DNA of 64,000 bases from assembly GCF_020025155.1 (NCBI RefSeq), contig NZ_CP073751.1, positions 1,240,001 through 1,304,000 on the forward strand, given 5' to 3'. Every line of letters starts with the position of its first letter. The first letter of the stretch is position 1. Positions 44,921-57,105 of this stretch are shown piece by piece. Source of the stretch: Halopseudomonas nanhaiensis. Its GTDB lineage: Bacteria; Pseudomonadota; Gammaproteobacteria; Pseudomonadales; Pseudomonadaceae. A program made the translations under genes and the position numbers. The notes under the pieces are model-generated. The model had not been told where the DNA came from, did no database searches, and saw only the letters and a program-made list of their open reading frames with translations.

Positions 44921-46750
44921 TCACTCCACAGTCACAGACTTTGCCAGATTCCGCGGTTTATCCACATCGGTCCCCTTCACCAGCGCTACGTGATAGCTAA
45001 GCAGCTGCAGCGGGACTGTATAGAGGATGGGCGAGATGCATTCTTCCACCCACGGCAGGCTGATGGTTTCGGTGGTGCCGTCCTCGCTCTGCTCGACACG
45101 CTCACACGCAAAGGTAATCAGCTGCCCACCACGCGCCCGCACTTCCTCCAGATTCGACTTCAGCTTCTCAAGCAACGCATCGCTCGGCGCCACACTCACC
45201 ACTGGCATATCTTCATCCACCAGTGCCAGCGGCCCATGCTTGAGCTCGCCAGCGGCGTAGGCTTCAGCATGAATGTAGGAAATCTCCTTGAGCTTCAGCG
45301 CGCCTTCCATGGCGATCGGATAATGCGTGCCGCGGCCCAGGAACAGGGCGTGATGCTTGTTGGCGAAGCGCTCGGCGAGTTCGGCGATGCGGGTGTCGAG
45401 CTCGAGAGCCTGCTCGACCATCTTCGGTAATGCGTTCAGCGCGTTGATGTTGGTGATGATCAGTTGCTTGTCGCCACCACGGGCCTGTACCAGCGCGGTA
45501 GTCAACCACAGCAGCGCCACCAGCTGGGTGGTGAATGCCTTGGTCGACGCGACGCCAATTTCCGGGCCTGCATGGGTCAGCAGACGCCAGTCCGCCTCGC
45601 GCACTAGGGAACTGCCGGCTACGTTGCACAGAGCCAGTGTTGCGAGGTAGCCCTGATCCTTGGCAAAGCGCAGCGCAGCGAGGGTGTCTGCAGTCTCGCC
45701 TGACTGGGAAATGGTAATCAACAGGGTGTTCTTCGGCACCACCACGGTGCGGTAGCGGTACTCGCTGGCGACTTCGACCTGACAGGTGATGCCGACCTGC
45801 GCCTCGATCCAGTAGCGGGCAACCAGGCCGGCGTGGTAGCTGGTGCCGCAGGCGACGATGTGGATATGCTCGATGTCGGCCAGGCGCGTTTCGGCTTCCG
45901 GGCCGAGCAGGGCGGTGAGCACATGGTCGTCACCCAGCGTGCCCGCCAGCGTCTGGGTGATCGCCTCGGGCTGCTCGTAGATTTCCTTGAGCATAAAGTG
46001 GCGATACTCGCCCTTGTCCAGGCTGTGCGCGGCATGTTCGTAGCGCTTGACGGGGCGGTCTACGGTTTCGTGCTGACGGTTCCAGATGTCGCACTGCTCA
46101 CGCGATACACGCGCATAGTCGCCTTCTTCAAGGTAACGGAAGCAATCAGTGACCTGCAGCAGGGCCAGCGGGTCGGAGGCAATATAGTGCTCTTCAACGC
46201 CTTCGCCGATAACCAGCGGGCTGCCCATGCGCGAGCAATACAGCGTCTCGGGCTCGTCTTCATGGAGGACCGCAAGGGCGTAGGCGCCGTGGATTTCGCC
46301 CAGCGTCTGGCGGAATGCCTCAAGCAGATCCTTGCTTTGCTCGTAGTGATGGGCGAGCAGGTGGGCGACCACTTCGGTGTCGGTTTCGGAGGTGAAAACG
46401 TAGCCCAGGTCCTTGAGCTTCTTTCTTAGCGGTGCGTGGTTTTCGATGATGCCGTTGTGGACAACGGCCAACCTGTTGGACACGTGCGGATGTGCATTGT
46501 GCTCGGCGGGCTTGCCGTGGGTCGCCCAGCGCGTATGGGCGATGCCCATGTGACCCAGCGCCGGTGTTTCGCTCAGGCTCTTTTCCAGCTCGATGACCTT
46601 GCCGACTGCCCGGACTCGCTGAATGCCCTTGCCCTGCGCCAGGACGGCTACCCCGGCCGAATCATAGCCGCGGTATTCGAGGCGTCGCAGGCCTTCGATC
46701 AGGATGGGAGTGATATTACGCTGGGCGATGGCGCCGACGATTCCGCACAT
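44921..46750 (-). CDS. glmS: Glutamine-fructose-6-phosphate aminotransferase (isomerising)
   Basis: Makes glucosamine-6-P, the entry to UDP-GlcNAc used by peptidoglycan, LPS and the FucNAc and bacillosamine routes. The 609 residues start MCGIVGAIAQRNITPILIEG with the N-terminal catalytic Cys. Two SIS domains follow (CGTSYHAGLVARYWIE; SQSGETADTLAALRFAK), and the C terminus is KGTDVDKPRNLAKSVTVE. An AAGGA site lies upstream of the ATG. Convergent with wbpM. Confidence 0.97.
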   Translation of the reverse strand: MCGIVGAIAQRNITPILIEGLRRLEYRGYDSAGVAVLAQGKGIQRVRAVGKVIELEKSLSETPALGHMGIAHTRWATHGKPAEHNAHPHVSNRLAVVHNGIIENHAPLRKKLKDLGYVFTSETDTEVVAHLLAHHYEQSKDLLEAFRQTLGEIHGAYALAVLHEDEPETLYCSRMGSPLVIGEGVEEHYIASDPLALLQVTDCFRYLEEGDYARVSREQCDIWNRQHETVDRPVKRYEHAAHSLDKGEYRHFMLKEIYEQPEAITQTLAGTLGDDHVLTALLGPEAETRLADIEHIHIVACGTSYHAGLVARYWIEAQVGITCQVEVASEYRYRTVVVPKNTLLITISQSGETADTLAALRFAKDQGYLATLALCNVAGSSLVREADWRLLTHAGPEIGVASTKAFTTQLVALLWLTTALVQARGGDKQLIITNINALNALPKMVEQALELDTRIAELAERFANKHHALFLGRGTHYPIAMEGALKLKEISYIHAEAYAAGELKHGPLALVDEDMPVVSVAPSDALLEKLKSNLEEVRARGGQLITFACERVEQSEDGTTETISLPWVEECISPILYTVPLQLLSYHVALVKGTDVDKPRNLAKSVTVE

Positions 46751-46894
46751 GGGGTGTCCTTGTTGCGATCTGCAAAAGGACGGAGTTTAGCACCGCGCCA
46801 AAGTGCCCGGTAGGTTCATGCAGTCTGGCGACGGTGTCAGTCAATGGTGAGAGAGCCGTTCTCGGCGCGATTGGGTGCGAAGGGCGAGTCCGCT

Positions 46895-46919
46895 ATCGCG
46901 GCGGGGCCGCCGCTCCCAC
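46895..46919. repeat. REP-like palindromic repeat (type B, copy 2)
   Basis: ATCGCGGCGGGGCCGCCGCT followed by CCCAC. Differs from the 16540 copy at two positions. It lies between glmS and aer. Confidence 0.7.
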
Positions 46920-46945
46920 ATCCCGGCTCCCGCAGCCTCTCCCGA

Positions 46946-48505
46946 TTATCGCTTGGCGAAGCGCTCTACCAGCGCAGCCTGCTGTCCGGCAGTCGCGGCG
47001 AGTTCTGCGCCGAGCGTTGCGCTTCGGGAGGCTTGAGTCGCGGTGCTGTCCGACAGGCTGGCGATGTTGACCACATTGCGATTGATCTCATCGGCGACGG
47101 CGGTCTGCTCTTCCGACGCAGCGGCGATCTGGCCAGTCATCTCGTTGATGCGTTCGATGGCGTTGCGAATGCCGTCCAGCGCCTCGTCAGCGTCGATGAC
47201 CCGGCTTACGCCCAGTTCGGCCTGTTCGTGACCGGCATGCATGGTCGATACCGCTTTCGCCGCGGCGCCCTGTAGGTTTTCGATCAGCTTGTGGATCTGT
47301 TCAGTCGAACTGGCGGTCCGGCTGGCCAATGCGCGCACCTCATCAGCCACTACGGCAAAGCCGCGCCCCTGTTCGCCGGCACGGGCCGCTTCAATCGCTG
47401 CGTTCAAGGCCAGCAGGTTGGTCTGTTCCGCGATCCCCCGGATAACGTCGACGACGCTGCCGATCTCCCGTGCATCGACAGACAGCTGGTTGGAGACGGT
47501 GGCCGCCGAGCGCACCGACGCGGAAAGCACTTCGATGGCGTCGCGCGCCTGGGTGGCCACCTGCTTGCCGCGGTCGGCAAGGGTGTTGGCATCGCGGGTA
47601 GCGTCCGCAGTGCGCTGCACATTGCTCGATACTTCCTGGGTGGCGGCAGCCATCTGGTTGATCGCCGTAGCGACCATATCGGTCTCCTGGCGCTGCCGCG
47701 ACAGGCCGTCGCTGCTGGCACGTGCCAGCTTGCTGGACTCCTCGGCCTGCACCCGCAAACCGTCCGTACTGTCCATGACACGCGTCAGGCACGTGCGCAG
47801 ACGGGCCTGCTGGCTGTGCATGGCCATCTCCAGCTGACCGAGGACGCCGCGGTGAGGCGTATACATGGTCGCCAGCAGCGGATCGACAATGGCATTGTCA
47901 GCGGCGCTGATGGCGCGTTGCAACCGTTGATCGTTGAGTCGCTTGTACACCCAGGCCGCTGGTATGCCGGCAGCGCAAGCCAGTCCCGCACCCAGGCCGC
48001 CAAGTCCCAGCGTCAGTCCGCCACCGACCGCGGCCAGGGTAATACCGAAGGCGGCCGGCAGCATGACACCAGCCCAGTCGGTTGTTCGCGGGGCGCGGCC
48101 CTGATTGAGTCTGCTGTAAAGCGCCTCGGCCCGCTCGACCTGGGCAGGGGTCGTGCGCACCCGTACCGATTCATAGCCGGTCACCTGGCCGTTCTCCCAG
48201 ACCGGGGTGGCAAATGCGTTCACCCAGTAGTGATCGCCATTCTTGCAACGGTTCTTGACGATACCCATCCAGCTGCGCCCGTTTTTCAGGTCGTTCCACA
48301 TATGCGCGAACACCGCAGATGGGGTATCCGGATGGCGTACCAGATTGTGCGGGCTGCCGATCAACTCCTCTCGCGTGAAGCCGCTTATATCGACGAAGGC
48401 ATCATTGCAGTAGACGATCTGACCCTTCAGATTGGTCGCTGATATCAAACGTTGATCGGCATTGAACATCCGTTCACGCTGGGTGATGGGCTGGTTGTTG
48501 CGCAT
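46946..48505 (-). CDS. aer: Aer-like PAS-domain chemotaxis receptor
   Basis: Energy or redox taxis receptor at the inner membrane, signalling through CheA/CheW. The 519 residues contain an N-terminal PAS domain with [20 protein letters not shown] and [17 protein letters not shown], the FAD-type layout of Aer. Two hydrophobic helices (about 145-185) follow, then a HAMP-like linker and the signalling hairpin tip, [20 protein letters not shown]. No C-terminal methyltransferase-binding pentapeptide is seen. Divergent from acnA, as aer is in Pseudomonas aeruginosa. Confidence 0.88.
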   Translation of the reverse strand: MRNNQPITQRERMFNADQRLISATNLKGQIVYCNDAFVDISGFTREELIGSPHNLVRHPDTPSAVFAHMWNDLKNGRSWMGIVKNRCKNGDHYWVNAFATPVWENGQVTGYESVRVRTTPAQVERAEALYSRLNQGRAPRTTDWAGVMLPAAFGITLAAVGGGLTLGLGGLGAGLACAAGIPAAWVYKRLNDQRLQRAISAADNAIVDPLLATMYTPHRGVLGQLEMAMHSQQARLRTCLTRVMDSTDGLRVQAEESSKLARASSDGLSRQRQETDMVATAINQMAAATQEVSSNVQRTADATRDANTLADRGKQVATQARDAIEVLSASVRSAATVSNQLSVDAREIGSVVDVIRGIAEQTNLLALNAAIEAARAGEQGRGFAVVADEVRALASRTASSTEQIHKLIENLQGAAAKAVSTMHAGHEQAELGVSRVIDADEALDGIRNAIERINEMTGQIAAASEEQTAVADEINRNVVNIASLSDSTATQASRSATLGAELAATAGQQAALVERFAKR

Positions 48506-48590
48506 TTTAATACTGTCCTGGGAAGAAAGCGTGAGCGGTGGGAGACGTTTTGTTGTCTATGCTCACTGTATCGCCGAAACAGGCGCGGTC

Positions 48591-48618
48591 TTTAGCCCCA
48601 TGGGACTAAAGTTTTAGT
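48591..48618. promoter_or_regulatory. Overlapping palindromes in the aer-acnA divergent region
   Basis: A near-perfect 20-bp palindrome with one mismatched pair (48591-48610, TTTAG...CTAAA arms) overlaps a second, ACTAAA-GT-TTTAGT (48605-48618). This gives three TTTAGY/RCTAAA half sites. The arrangement looks like an operator between divergent genes. The regulator is not identifiable by eye. Confidence 0.45.
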
Positions 48619-48683
48619 GAGCTGTTTGGCAGTTTTAACCGATCCGGCGCGAGCCGTCGGCTGACCAGAGAGGAGAGTTGAGG

Positions 48684-51398
<2,715 letters not shown>

Positions 51399-51410
51399 CG
51401 GACCGGCAGA

Positions 51411-51433
51411 GCGGAGCCCTGATCGGGCTCCGC
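51411..51433 (+). terminator. Terminator-like hairpin after acnA
   Basis: GCGGAGCCC / GGGCTCCGC, a 9-bp perfect stem with a 5-nt loop, 13 nt after the acnA stop. The following T-run is poor (TTCAC). Confidence 0.6.
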
Positions 51434-51464
51434 TTCACGTACCTACGTACATCGCTGTTTGTAG

Positions 51465-51530
51465 GTAGGAGCGGGCATGACCGCGAAGCAGCATCCGCAA
51501 AACCCTTTCGCGCCCAGTCGCGCTCCTGCA
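51465..51530. repeat. REP-like palindromic repeat (type A, copy 3)
   Basis: GTAGGAGCGGGCATGACCGC at the left and CGCGCTCCTGC at the right. Matches the copies at 24 kb almost base for base at its left end. A truncated fourth copy (TGTAGGAGCCGCGAAGGGTC) starts at 51549. Confidence 0.75.
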
Positions 51531-51593
51531 AAAGCGTATTGAGCCACTGTAGGAGCCGCGAAGGGTCGCCGGCCTCGGTCGACGCCTGGACGC

Positions 51594-53246
51594 CTACTCC
51601 GGCTTCTCGGCAATGGCGCGATCGGGCTCGACGATTACCGGCTCGATCTTGTACAGCCCGTTGTCGATATCCGACCCGAAATAGATCACCCCATCGGCGT
51701 CAACCGCGACCCCGGTGGTGATTCCGCTCGGCGGCATGCCCGGGCCGGCGGGTAGGCCGATCGGGAGATTCTTTGCCAGGACCTCCCGTTCACCACCATC
51801 AAGATCGATCACCGAAAGGCGCTTCGCGGCGGTTTCGGCAACGACGATGTCACCATTGCTCAGCTGAGCCAGTCCTTCCGGCATCGCCAGATCCTCGATC
51901 AAGCGCTCGATCTTGCCATTCTTCGGGTCAACCCGCGTCAGAAAGCCTGCCGCCTCGGTGAGGTAAATCTTCCCATCGGCGCCGACAATCATCTGCACCA
52001 CCCCCTGCAGCCCTTCGACAAGACCGGCACGCTTGTCCAGCGCGTCACCGGTCACCTTGATCAGCTTGCCGCTGCCCAGCTCACTGACCACGATCGTGCC
52101 GTCCTCCAGCTCCACCGCCGAACTCGGTGCGTTGAAGCCATGCACCATGGCGCTGGTTTCGCGGGTTTCCATGTCTATCGCTTGCAGGGTACCGGTCGAC
52201 GCGCTGGTCAGCAGAAACCGCGTGCGACCCATCGAGACGGCAGACGGATATTCGATGTCCGATCCATGCGCCCTGCGGATGTCGGTGACCTCACCTGTGT
52301 CGGTATCCACCGCACGAAAGGCGAAGATGTCGGCAATGTAGAGCGTCTTGCCGTCCTCGCTGATGGTCAGACCGGCTGGCACGGCCAGTTCCCCCTTGGT
52401 GATCACCCGCGCTTCGCCGGATGAAGGGTCGACCAGCTCGATGGAGTTGTCGGCCATGTTCGAGACGAATATCCGATCATCCTTGTCGATGGCCAGGTTA
52501 TCCAGCGAGCTGTCGAGCGTCGCCACCACGTTCGTCTGCCCGGTGGAGACATCTACGCGATTGAGCGTGCCGGCGCGAGTGTCCAGCACATACAGGTTGC
52601 CTTCGGAGTCGAAGTTCACCGCGGCCGGGGTGTCGAAGCCTTCGGCAACTGTTTGCATGGCCCCGTCCGCCGGATTGATCTTCACGACCTGGCCCTTGAA
52701 CCACAGCGGCCCATACAGCCAGCCATCCCGGCCAACTTCAAAGCCATTGAAACCGCCCAGGTCCTTGCCTATCGCTCGCGGCTCGCTAGCGCCCGACACG
52801 TCGACTTCCCAGAGCGCATCACCCAGAAACACCTGGCTGGCGTAGAGCTTGCCCGTTTCCTGATTGAAAGCGATCGAATTGATGCCAGGCAACCCTTCGG
52901 CGAGCACGCGAATCGGCGCATCGTCCTTCTCGCGATAGAGCACCTTGCCAAGATAAAAGCCGGTCCAGGCCATTTCGCCGTTGGGTCCGATGGCGATGTC
53001 GTCAGCCTGTCCTTCCGGCGGACCGATGAAGGTGGTCACCTCGCCGGAGTCTATGTCGACCTGATACATGCTGGCGCTGACCACACTGCCCGCGAGCAGG
53101 CGGCCCTGGTGATCCACGGCCAGGCCATGCACCCCCTTGAATGCCGAGGGGGCGACCAGCGCCTGCGGCGGCTGGTAGCTATTGTCTGCCAGCGCAGGAG
53201 TGCTGATCAGCACAGCGAGCATCGCAAGTGGAAAGAGTGGCTTCAT
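51594..53246 (-). CDS. Exported beta-propeller protein (SMP-30/NHL/Vgb-like), function unknown
   Basis: 550 residues with a signal peptide (1-20, ending ALA). The rest is repeated blades of about 40-45 residues with recurring GLAVDHQGRLLAGS, NSIAFNQETGKLYAS, AVNFDSEGNLYVLD, GLTISEDGKTLYIAD and QMIVGADGKIYLTE patterns. These indicate two six- or seven-bladed propellers or one large one. Such proteins bind ligands or act as lactonases, but no catalytic metal site can be assigned by eye. It is monocistronic, after a REP cluster. Confidence 0.75.
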   Translation of the reverse strand: MKPLFPLAMLAVLISTPALADNSYQPPQALVAPSAFKGVHGLAVDHQGRLLAGSVVSASMYQVDIDSGEVTTFIGPPEGQADDIAIGPNGEMAWTGFYLGKVLYREKDDAPIRVLAEGLPGINSIAFNQETGKLYASQVFLGDALWEVDVSGASEPRAIGKDLGGFNGFEVGRDGWLYGPLWFKGQVVKINPADGAMQTVAEGFDTPAAVNFDSEGNLYVLDTRAGTLNRVDVSTGQTNVVATLDSSLDNLAIDKDDRIFVSNMADNSIELVDPSSGEARVITKGELAVPAGLTISEDGKTLYIADIFAFRAVDTDTGEVTDIRRAHGSDIEYPSAVSMGRTRFLLTSASTGTLQAIDMETRETSAMVHGFNAPSSAVELEDGTIVVSELGSGKLIKVTGDALDKRAGLVEGLQGVVQMIVGADGKIYLTEAAGFLTRVDPKNGKIERLIEDLAMPEGLAQLSNGDIVVAETAAKRLSVIDLDGGEREVLAKNLPIGLPAGPGMPPSGITTGVAVDADGVIYFGSDIDNGLYKIEPVIVEPDRAIAEKPE

Positions 53247-53371
53247 GTACGGTTCCTTGTTGTTGTTATCGGAAGGCGTTGCCTGAGCCTGATTCTAGCC
53301 AATCGCCGGGATCAGGCAGCATTCATTGAGCCGGCTTATGGATGCTTATGCAGCCACCCGGGCAGGCCGTT

Positions 53372-54097
53372 TCAGCTGTCGAACAGATCCAGCGTGCGAG
53401 GGGCCAGCGGGCGCGGCTCGATCAGCTGTGGCCCATCGTTGCGTACATTGCCCACCGCCGCGTCCACCGAGTGCCAGCGAAATGACTCGGCCGGCGTTGC
53501 GTGCGTTCTGGCCAGGTCCTCAGCCGCCGCGGCATCCAGGCCCGGGTCCAGCCATCGGCGAGCCACCGCGGGTGCCAGCACGACCGGCCGCCGGTCATGA
53601 ATGTCGAGCATGCCGCCTTCGCTGTCGGCCGTGACGATGGCAAAGCCGGTGGTCTCAGGTGATGGCGCTGAGAGCCCTCGCTCGAAACGACCGATTGCCG
53701 CGAAGAACATGGGCTGATTGTCAGCCAGGTGAATAAAGTAGGGCTGGCGACTGCGTGGCTGGTGGGCATCGCTTACCCACTCGAACCAGCCGTCGGCGGG
53801 AACCAGACAGCGTCCGACTGCCCAGATGTCGCGCCAGTATCTGCTGCGGGCCGCTGTCTCGAGACGAGCGTTGATCGAGGGTGGTTTATCGCCCGCCCAC
53901 AGCGGGGCGTAGCCCCAGCGCATGGGCGAGAAGCGCAGGCCGTCTTCGTCCTGGTGCAGAACGCTGACATGGGTTTGCGGCGCAACGTTGTAGCGCTCGC
54001 TGGGCCGGTCATCGACAGGGCCGGCTACCGGTACCTGGCTTTTCAGCCACTTGAGGTATTTTTCCTCGGATCGAAAATGGGATATGCGGCCGCACAT
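53372..54097 (-). CDS. yedK: YedK/HMCES-family abasic-site protein (SRAP domain)
   Basis: Crosslinks to abasic sites in single-stranded DNA through its N-terminal cysteine, protecting them during replication. The 241 residues begin MCGRISHF (Cys2 after Met removal). The family motifs RYNVAPQTHVSVL, RWGYAPLWAGD, SINARLETAA, RCLVPADGWFEW, FAIVTADSEGGMLDIHDRRP and the glutamate and histidine of the active site are visible. Length is normal. Confidence 0.93.
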   Translation of the reverse strand: MCGRISHFRSEEKYLKWLKSQVPVAGPVDDRPSERYNVAPQTHVSVLHQDEDGLRFSPMRWGYAPLWAGDKPPSINARLETAARSRYWRDIWAVGRCLVPADGWFEWVSDAHQPRSRQPYFIHLADNQPMFFAAIGRFERGLSAPSPETTGFAIVTADSEGGMLDIHDRRPVVLAPAVARRWLDPGLDAAAAEDLARTHATPAESFRWHSVDAAVGNVRNDGPQLIEPRPLAPRTLDLFDS

Positions 54098-54234
54098 CGA
54101 CGGTTCTCCAGCGCCGGATCGTTCAACCAGCCTAGTTCAAGATGCCGGGGCCACCGCCGCTTTGCAGGCATTGGCAGCGTGATCGAGCCGAAGAGAGAAC
54201 AGCGAGGCAAGCGCCGACGGCGCAGCGGTTCTGC

Positions 54235-54648
54235 TCAACTGCTCTTGAGCCAGTCCCATAGTCCCAGCGAGGTGTTGGGCATGAGGTTGATGCCCAGCGC
54301 TGACTTGAGCACGTACAGCACCAGCAACCCGACCAGCACTGAAAACAGCAGAAAACCGACCAGTGAAAGCGCGCCCATCACGCGGGAGATTCGCTGCTCA
54401 CGGCGGGTGAGCTCGCGCCGGTTGCGACCGATCAGCAGCACGAAGTAGTAACGCCAACGCCACAGATCGAGCGTGCCGCGCAGGTCTACCGGGTGTTTTC
54501 CCCAGCGTCGTGCGCCAAAGGCGACTTTCAGCGCCTGCAGCTGCTGTTCGGAGAACGACTCGCGTACCTCGCTGGGCAGGCGCTCTTTCAGGCCTTTGGT
54601 AAACCAGTCTTCGCGAGACCGGCTATGGCTGGGTTGCTCGTTGTTCAA
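54235..54648 (-). CDS. Small membrane protein, function unknown
   Basis: 137 residues. A basic soluble N-terminal half contains SEQQLQALKVAFGARRWGKH and VDLRGTLDLWRWRYYFVLLI, followed by one strong hydrophobic helix (about 93-115, LSLVGFLLFSVLVGLLVLYV). A short tail ends in LWDWLKSS. I recognise this type as a conserved Pseudomonas protein but know no function. Confidence 0.7.
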   Translation of the reverse strand: MNNEQPSHSRSREDWFTKGLKERLPSEVRESFSEQQLQALKVAFGARRWGKHPVDLRGTLDLWRWRYYFVLLIGRNRRELTRREQRISRVMGALSLVGFLLFSVLVGLLVLYVLKSALGINLMPNTSLGLWDWLKSS

Positions 54649-54799
54649 GGAGTCTGATCTCTGTCACGCAGGGAGCCAAGTGGGCGGGCGATAACGGCAG
54701 CAGTCGGGCCAGTATCGAAGCGAAGCGCCACATGGTAGCGCGGCGACGCAGCCAGCCCAAGCCAAAGGCGAGCCGCCTGTCTGGCGGCCGGACATGGAG

Positions 54800-55675
54800 T
54801 CAGAGGGTGATGGACCCATCGATGCAGGTGACCGCCGCCCCGCCGATCTGTATGCGCTGTGGTTCGATGACGATATCGATGAGGCCCGCCCGCCCCAGTG
54901 CTGCACCCTGCGAGGAGACGAAACGGCTGCCGAAGTGGGCGGTCTGGTCGGTTGCGCGGATAAATGCAGCCAGGCAGCCATTTCCACTGCCGCACACAGG
55001 GTCTTCTTCGATGCCGGTTGCCGGCCCGAATGCGCGGGTCTCGACTCGGGCTGGCGAGCCTTCGGGATACTCGCCGAAAATCACCACGCCGGTCGCCTCG
55101 GCGGCGGCATCCTGCTTTCGCATACGCAGAAAGTCCGGCGTGCAGGCGAGCACTGCGTCAGCAGACGGCAGCTGCGCGACGATCCACCGAGCGCCTACAT
55201 CGATCAGCCGAGGCGTAGCCTGGCGCACCAGCGGGGTGCCGAGGATCGCTTCCAGCTCCTCGACCTGCGCCTGGTCAAAGGAGGTGAATGCCGGCTCCGG
55301 AAGTTCGAAGGCGATAGAGCGGGTGTCTCCGGCGCCGGTAATGCAAAGCGGAACCAGCCCGGCGGGGCATTGCTGCACCAGACGACCATTACGTGCTTCG
55401 ACCAGTCCGGCCTCGAGCAGCGCATGCGCGGTGCCAATGGTCGGATGGCCGGCGAAGGGCAGCTCGAACACCGTGGTGAAGATCCGTAACTGGTAGTCGG
55501 CACCGTCGGCCGTGGCCGGGAAGACAAATGTCGTCTCGGACAGGTTCGTCCAGTTGGCGATCTGCTGCATCTGTTCATCAGACAATCCCTGGGCATCGAG
55601 CACCACGGCGACGGGGTTGCCCTTGAACGGAGTGCGAGTGAAAACATCGACCTGCTTGAATGGCACGCTGCGCAT
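54800..55675 (-). CDS. PhzF-family isomerase-like protein
   Basis: 291 residues with the PhzF/diaminopimelate-epimerase-like fold. The start is PFKQVDVFTRTPFKGNPVAV, the general acid/base Glu is in NLSETTFV (E47), and GHPTIGTAHALLE and DPVCGSGNGCLAAFI are also present. No phenazine genes are near, so it is one of the many orphan PhzF relatives, substrate unknown. Confidence 0.88.
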   Translation of the reverse strand: MRSVPFKQVDVFTRTPFKGNPVAVVLDAQGLSDEQMQQIANWTNLSETTFVFPATADGADYQLRIFTTVFELPFAGHPTIGTAHALLEAGLVEARNGRLVQQCPAGLVPLCITGAGDTRSIAFELPEPAFTSFDQAQVEELEAILGTPLVRQATPRLIDVGARWIVAQLPSADAVLACTPDFLRMRKQDAAAEATGVVIFGEYPEGSPARVETRAFGPATGIEEDPVCGSGNGCLAAFIRATDQTAHFGSRFVSSQGAALGRAGLIDIVIEPQRIQIGGAAVTCIDGSITL

Positions 55676-55866
55676 GGGAATCTCCTTGTAGGCTGTTCAT
55701 CCTAGATGACCGGAAAGGGCTGAAACAGAGACAGAAGGCGCGCGGCGTTCCGTAACAGTTCGCGGCAGGCTCAGACTGTCATGCCCCCGCAAGCCGGGCC
55801 AGCCCATCAGGGCTGGCTATACTCTCGATGCCTTTCAGCCAAGTCAGATTCAAGGAGCTTTTAACA

Positions 55867-56874
55867 ATGGTCTTTCGATACAGCTTTTTCGGAGCGGCGC
55901 TGCTGTGTGCCAGCGTGGCCCAGGCCGAGTCCCGGCCCAGCTATGGCGCACAGCTTGAAGGGTTTGACTATCCGCATCCGGTGCAGCAGTTCGAGTTCAC
56001 TTCGCAGCAGCAGGACCTGTCCATGGCCTATATGGATGTGGAGCCGTCCGGTGAAGCGAACGGCCGCACGGCGGTGCTGTTGCACGGCAAGAACTTCTGC
56101 GCAGCGACCTGGGAGCGGACGATCGAGGTGTTGAGCGAAGCTGGGTACCGGGTCATCGCGCCGGACCAGGTGGGCTTTTGCAAATCCACCAAGCCGCGCG
56201 GCTACCAGTTCAGCTTCGGCCAGCTCGCTGCAAACACTGCCAAATTGCTCGAGCATGAGGACGTCGAGCAGGCGGTGATCATCGGGCACTCCATCGGCGG
56301 CATGCTCGCCGCACGCTTTGCGCTGGATCATGCGGATCTGACCGAGCGTCTGGTCATGGTCAACCCCATCGGGCTCGAAGACTGGCTGGCCAAGGGCGTC
56401 CCCTACGCAACCGTCGACTCGCTGTACGAAGGGGAGCTGCAGACCGACTACGAGCGCGTAAAGGGCTACCAGCAGAAGTTCTACTATGACGGCCAGTGGA
56501 AGCCGGAATACGACCGTTGGGTAGAGATGCTCGCCGGGATGTACAGCGGGCCGGGTCGGGAGATCGTCGCCTGGAACCAGGCGCAGACGGCCGAGATGCT
56601 GTTCACCCAGCCGGTGGTCCAGGAATTCCCCAACATCAAGGCGCCCACTCTGCTGCTGATCGGAGGCAAGGACCGCACGGCCCCGGGCGCCAACCGGGCA
56701 CCGGACGACGTTGCCAGGAAGCTGGGTGATTATCCCGCGCTGGGCCGCGAAACTGCAGAGGCTATCCCCAATGCCGAATTGATCGAGTTTCCGGAGCTGG
56801 GCCATTCCCCGCAGGTCGAGGCGCCCGAGGAGTTCCATGAGGCATTGTTGAAGGCGCTGGCGAACGCACCGTAA
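55867..56874 (+). CDS. Exported alpha/beta hydrolase
   Basis: 335 residues with a signal peptide (about 1-19, ending AQA). Catalytic elements: oxyanion region LLHGKNFCAATWE, nucleophile elbow IIGHSIGGMLAARF (Ser about 142), acid region LLIGGKDRTAPGANR and the late histidine in FPELGHSPQVEAPEEF. The ATG at 55867 has AAGGAG about nine bases upstream; an in-frame ATG at 55828 would spoil the signal peptide. Periplasmic esterase-like role likely, substrate unknown. Upstream of pelA but with its own spacing. Confidence 0.85.
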   Translation: MVFRYSFFGAALLCASVAQAESRPSYGAQLEGFDYPHPVQQFEFTSQQQDLSMAYMDVEPSGEANGRTAVLLHGKNFCAATWERTIEVLSEAGYRVIAPDQVGFCKSTKPRGYQFSFGQLAANTAKLLEHEDVEQAVIIGHSIGGMLAARFALDHADLTERLVMVNPIGLEDWLAKGVPYATVDSLYEGELQTDYERVKGYQQKFYYDGQWKPEYDRWVEMLAGMYSGPGREIVAWNQAQTAEMLFTQPVVQEFPNIKAPTLLLIGGKDRTAPGANRAPDDVARKLGDYPALGRETAEAIPNAELIEFPELGHSPQVEAPEEFHEALLKALANAP

Positions 56875-56938
56875 GAGGCCGTATGATGCGTCCGATAACC
56901 GGCATCGACCGCTCGTCCGGCCGATTGCAGACGGTATA

Positions 56939-56974
56939 TTGACGTACTAATCGATGATGCCATACTGGCATCAT
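56939..56974 (+). promoter_or_regulatory. Candidate pel promoter with overlapping palindrome
   Basis: TTGACG (56939-56944) and CATACT (56961-56966), 16-bp spacer. A perfect inverted repeat ATGATGCCA / TGGCATCAT with a TAC centre (56954-56974) covers the -10 region. That placement is typical of a repressor site. It lies 130 bp upstream of pelA. Confidence 0.5.
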
Positions 56975-57105
56975 ATTGGACCGTTCTCTGGAATTTGACG
57001 GTTCCATTCGTCCGCGGCATCGCGCCTGCCCGGTCGTTCTTCTGCTAGTCATTCGAGCCGCTGGGCGCATCCAAGGGGAGGGCGGTTCGAATCTCGGGGA
57101 CGTAG

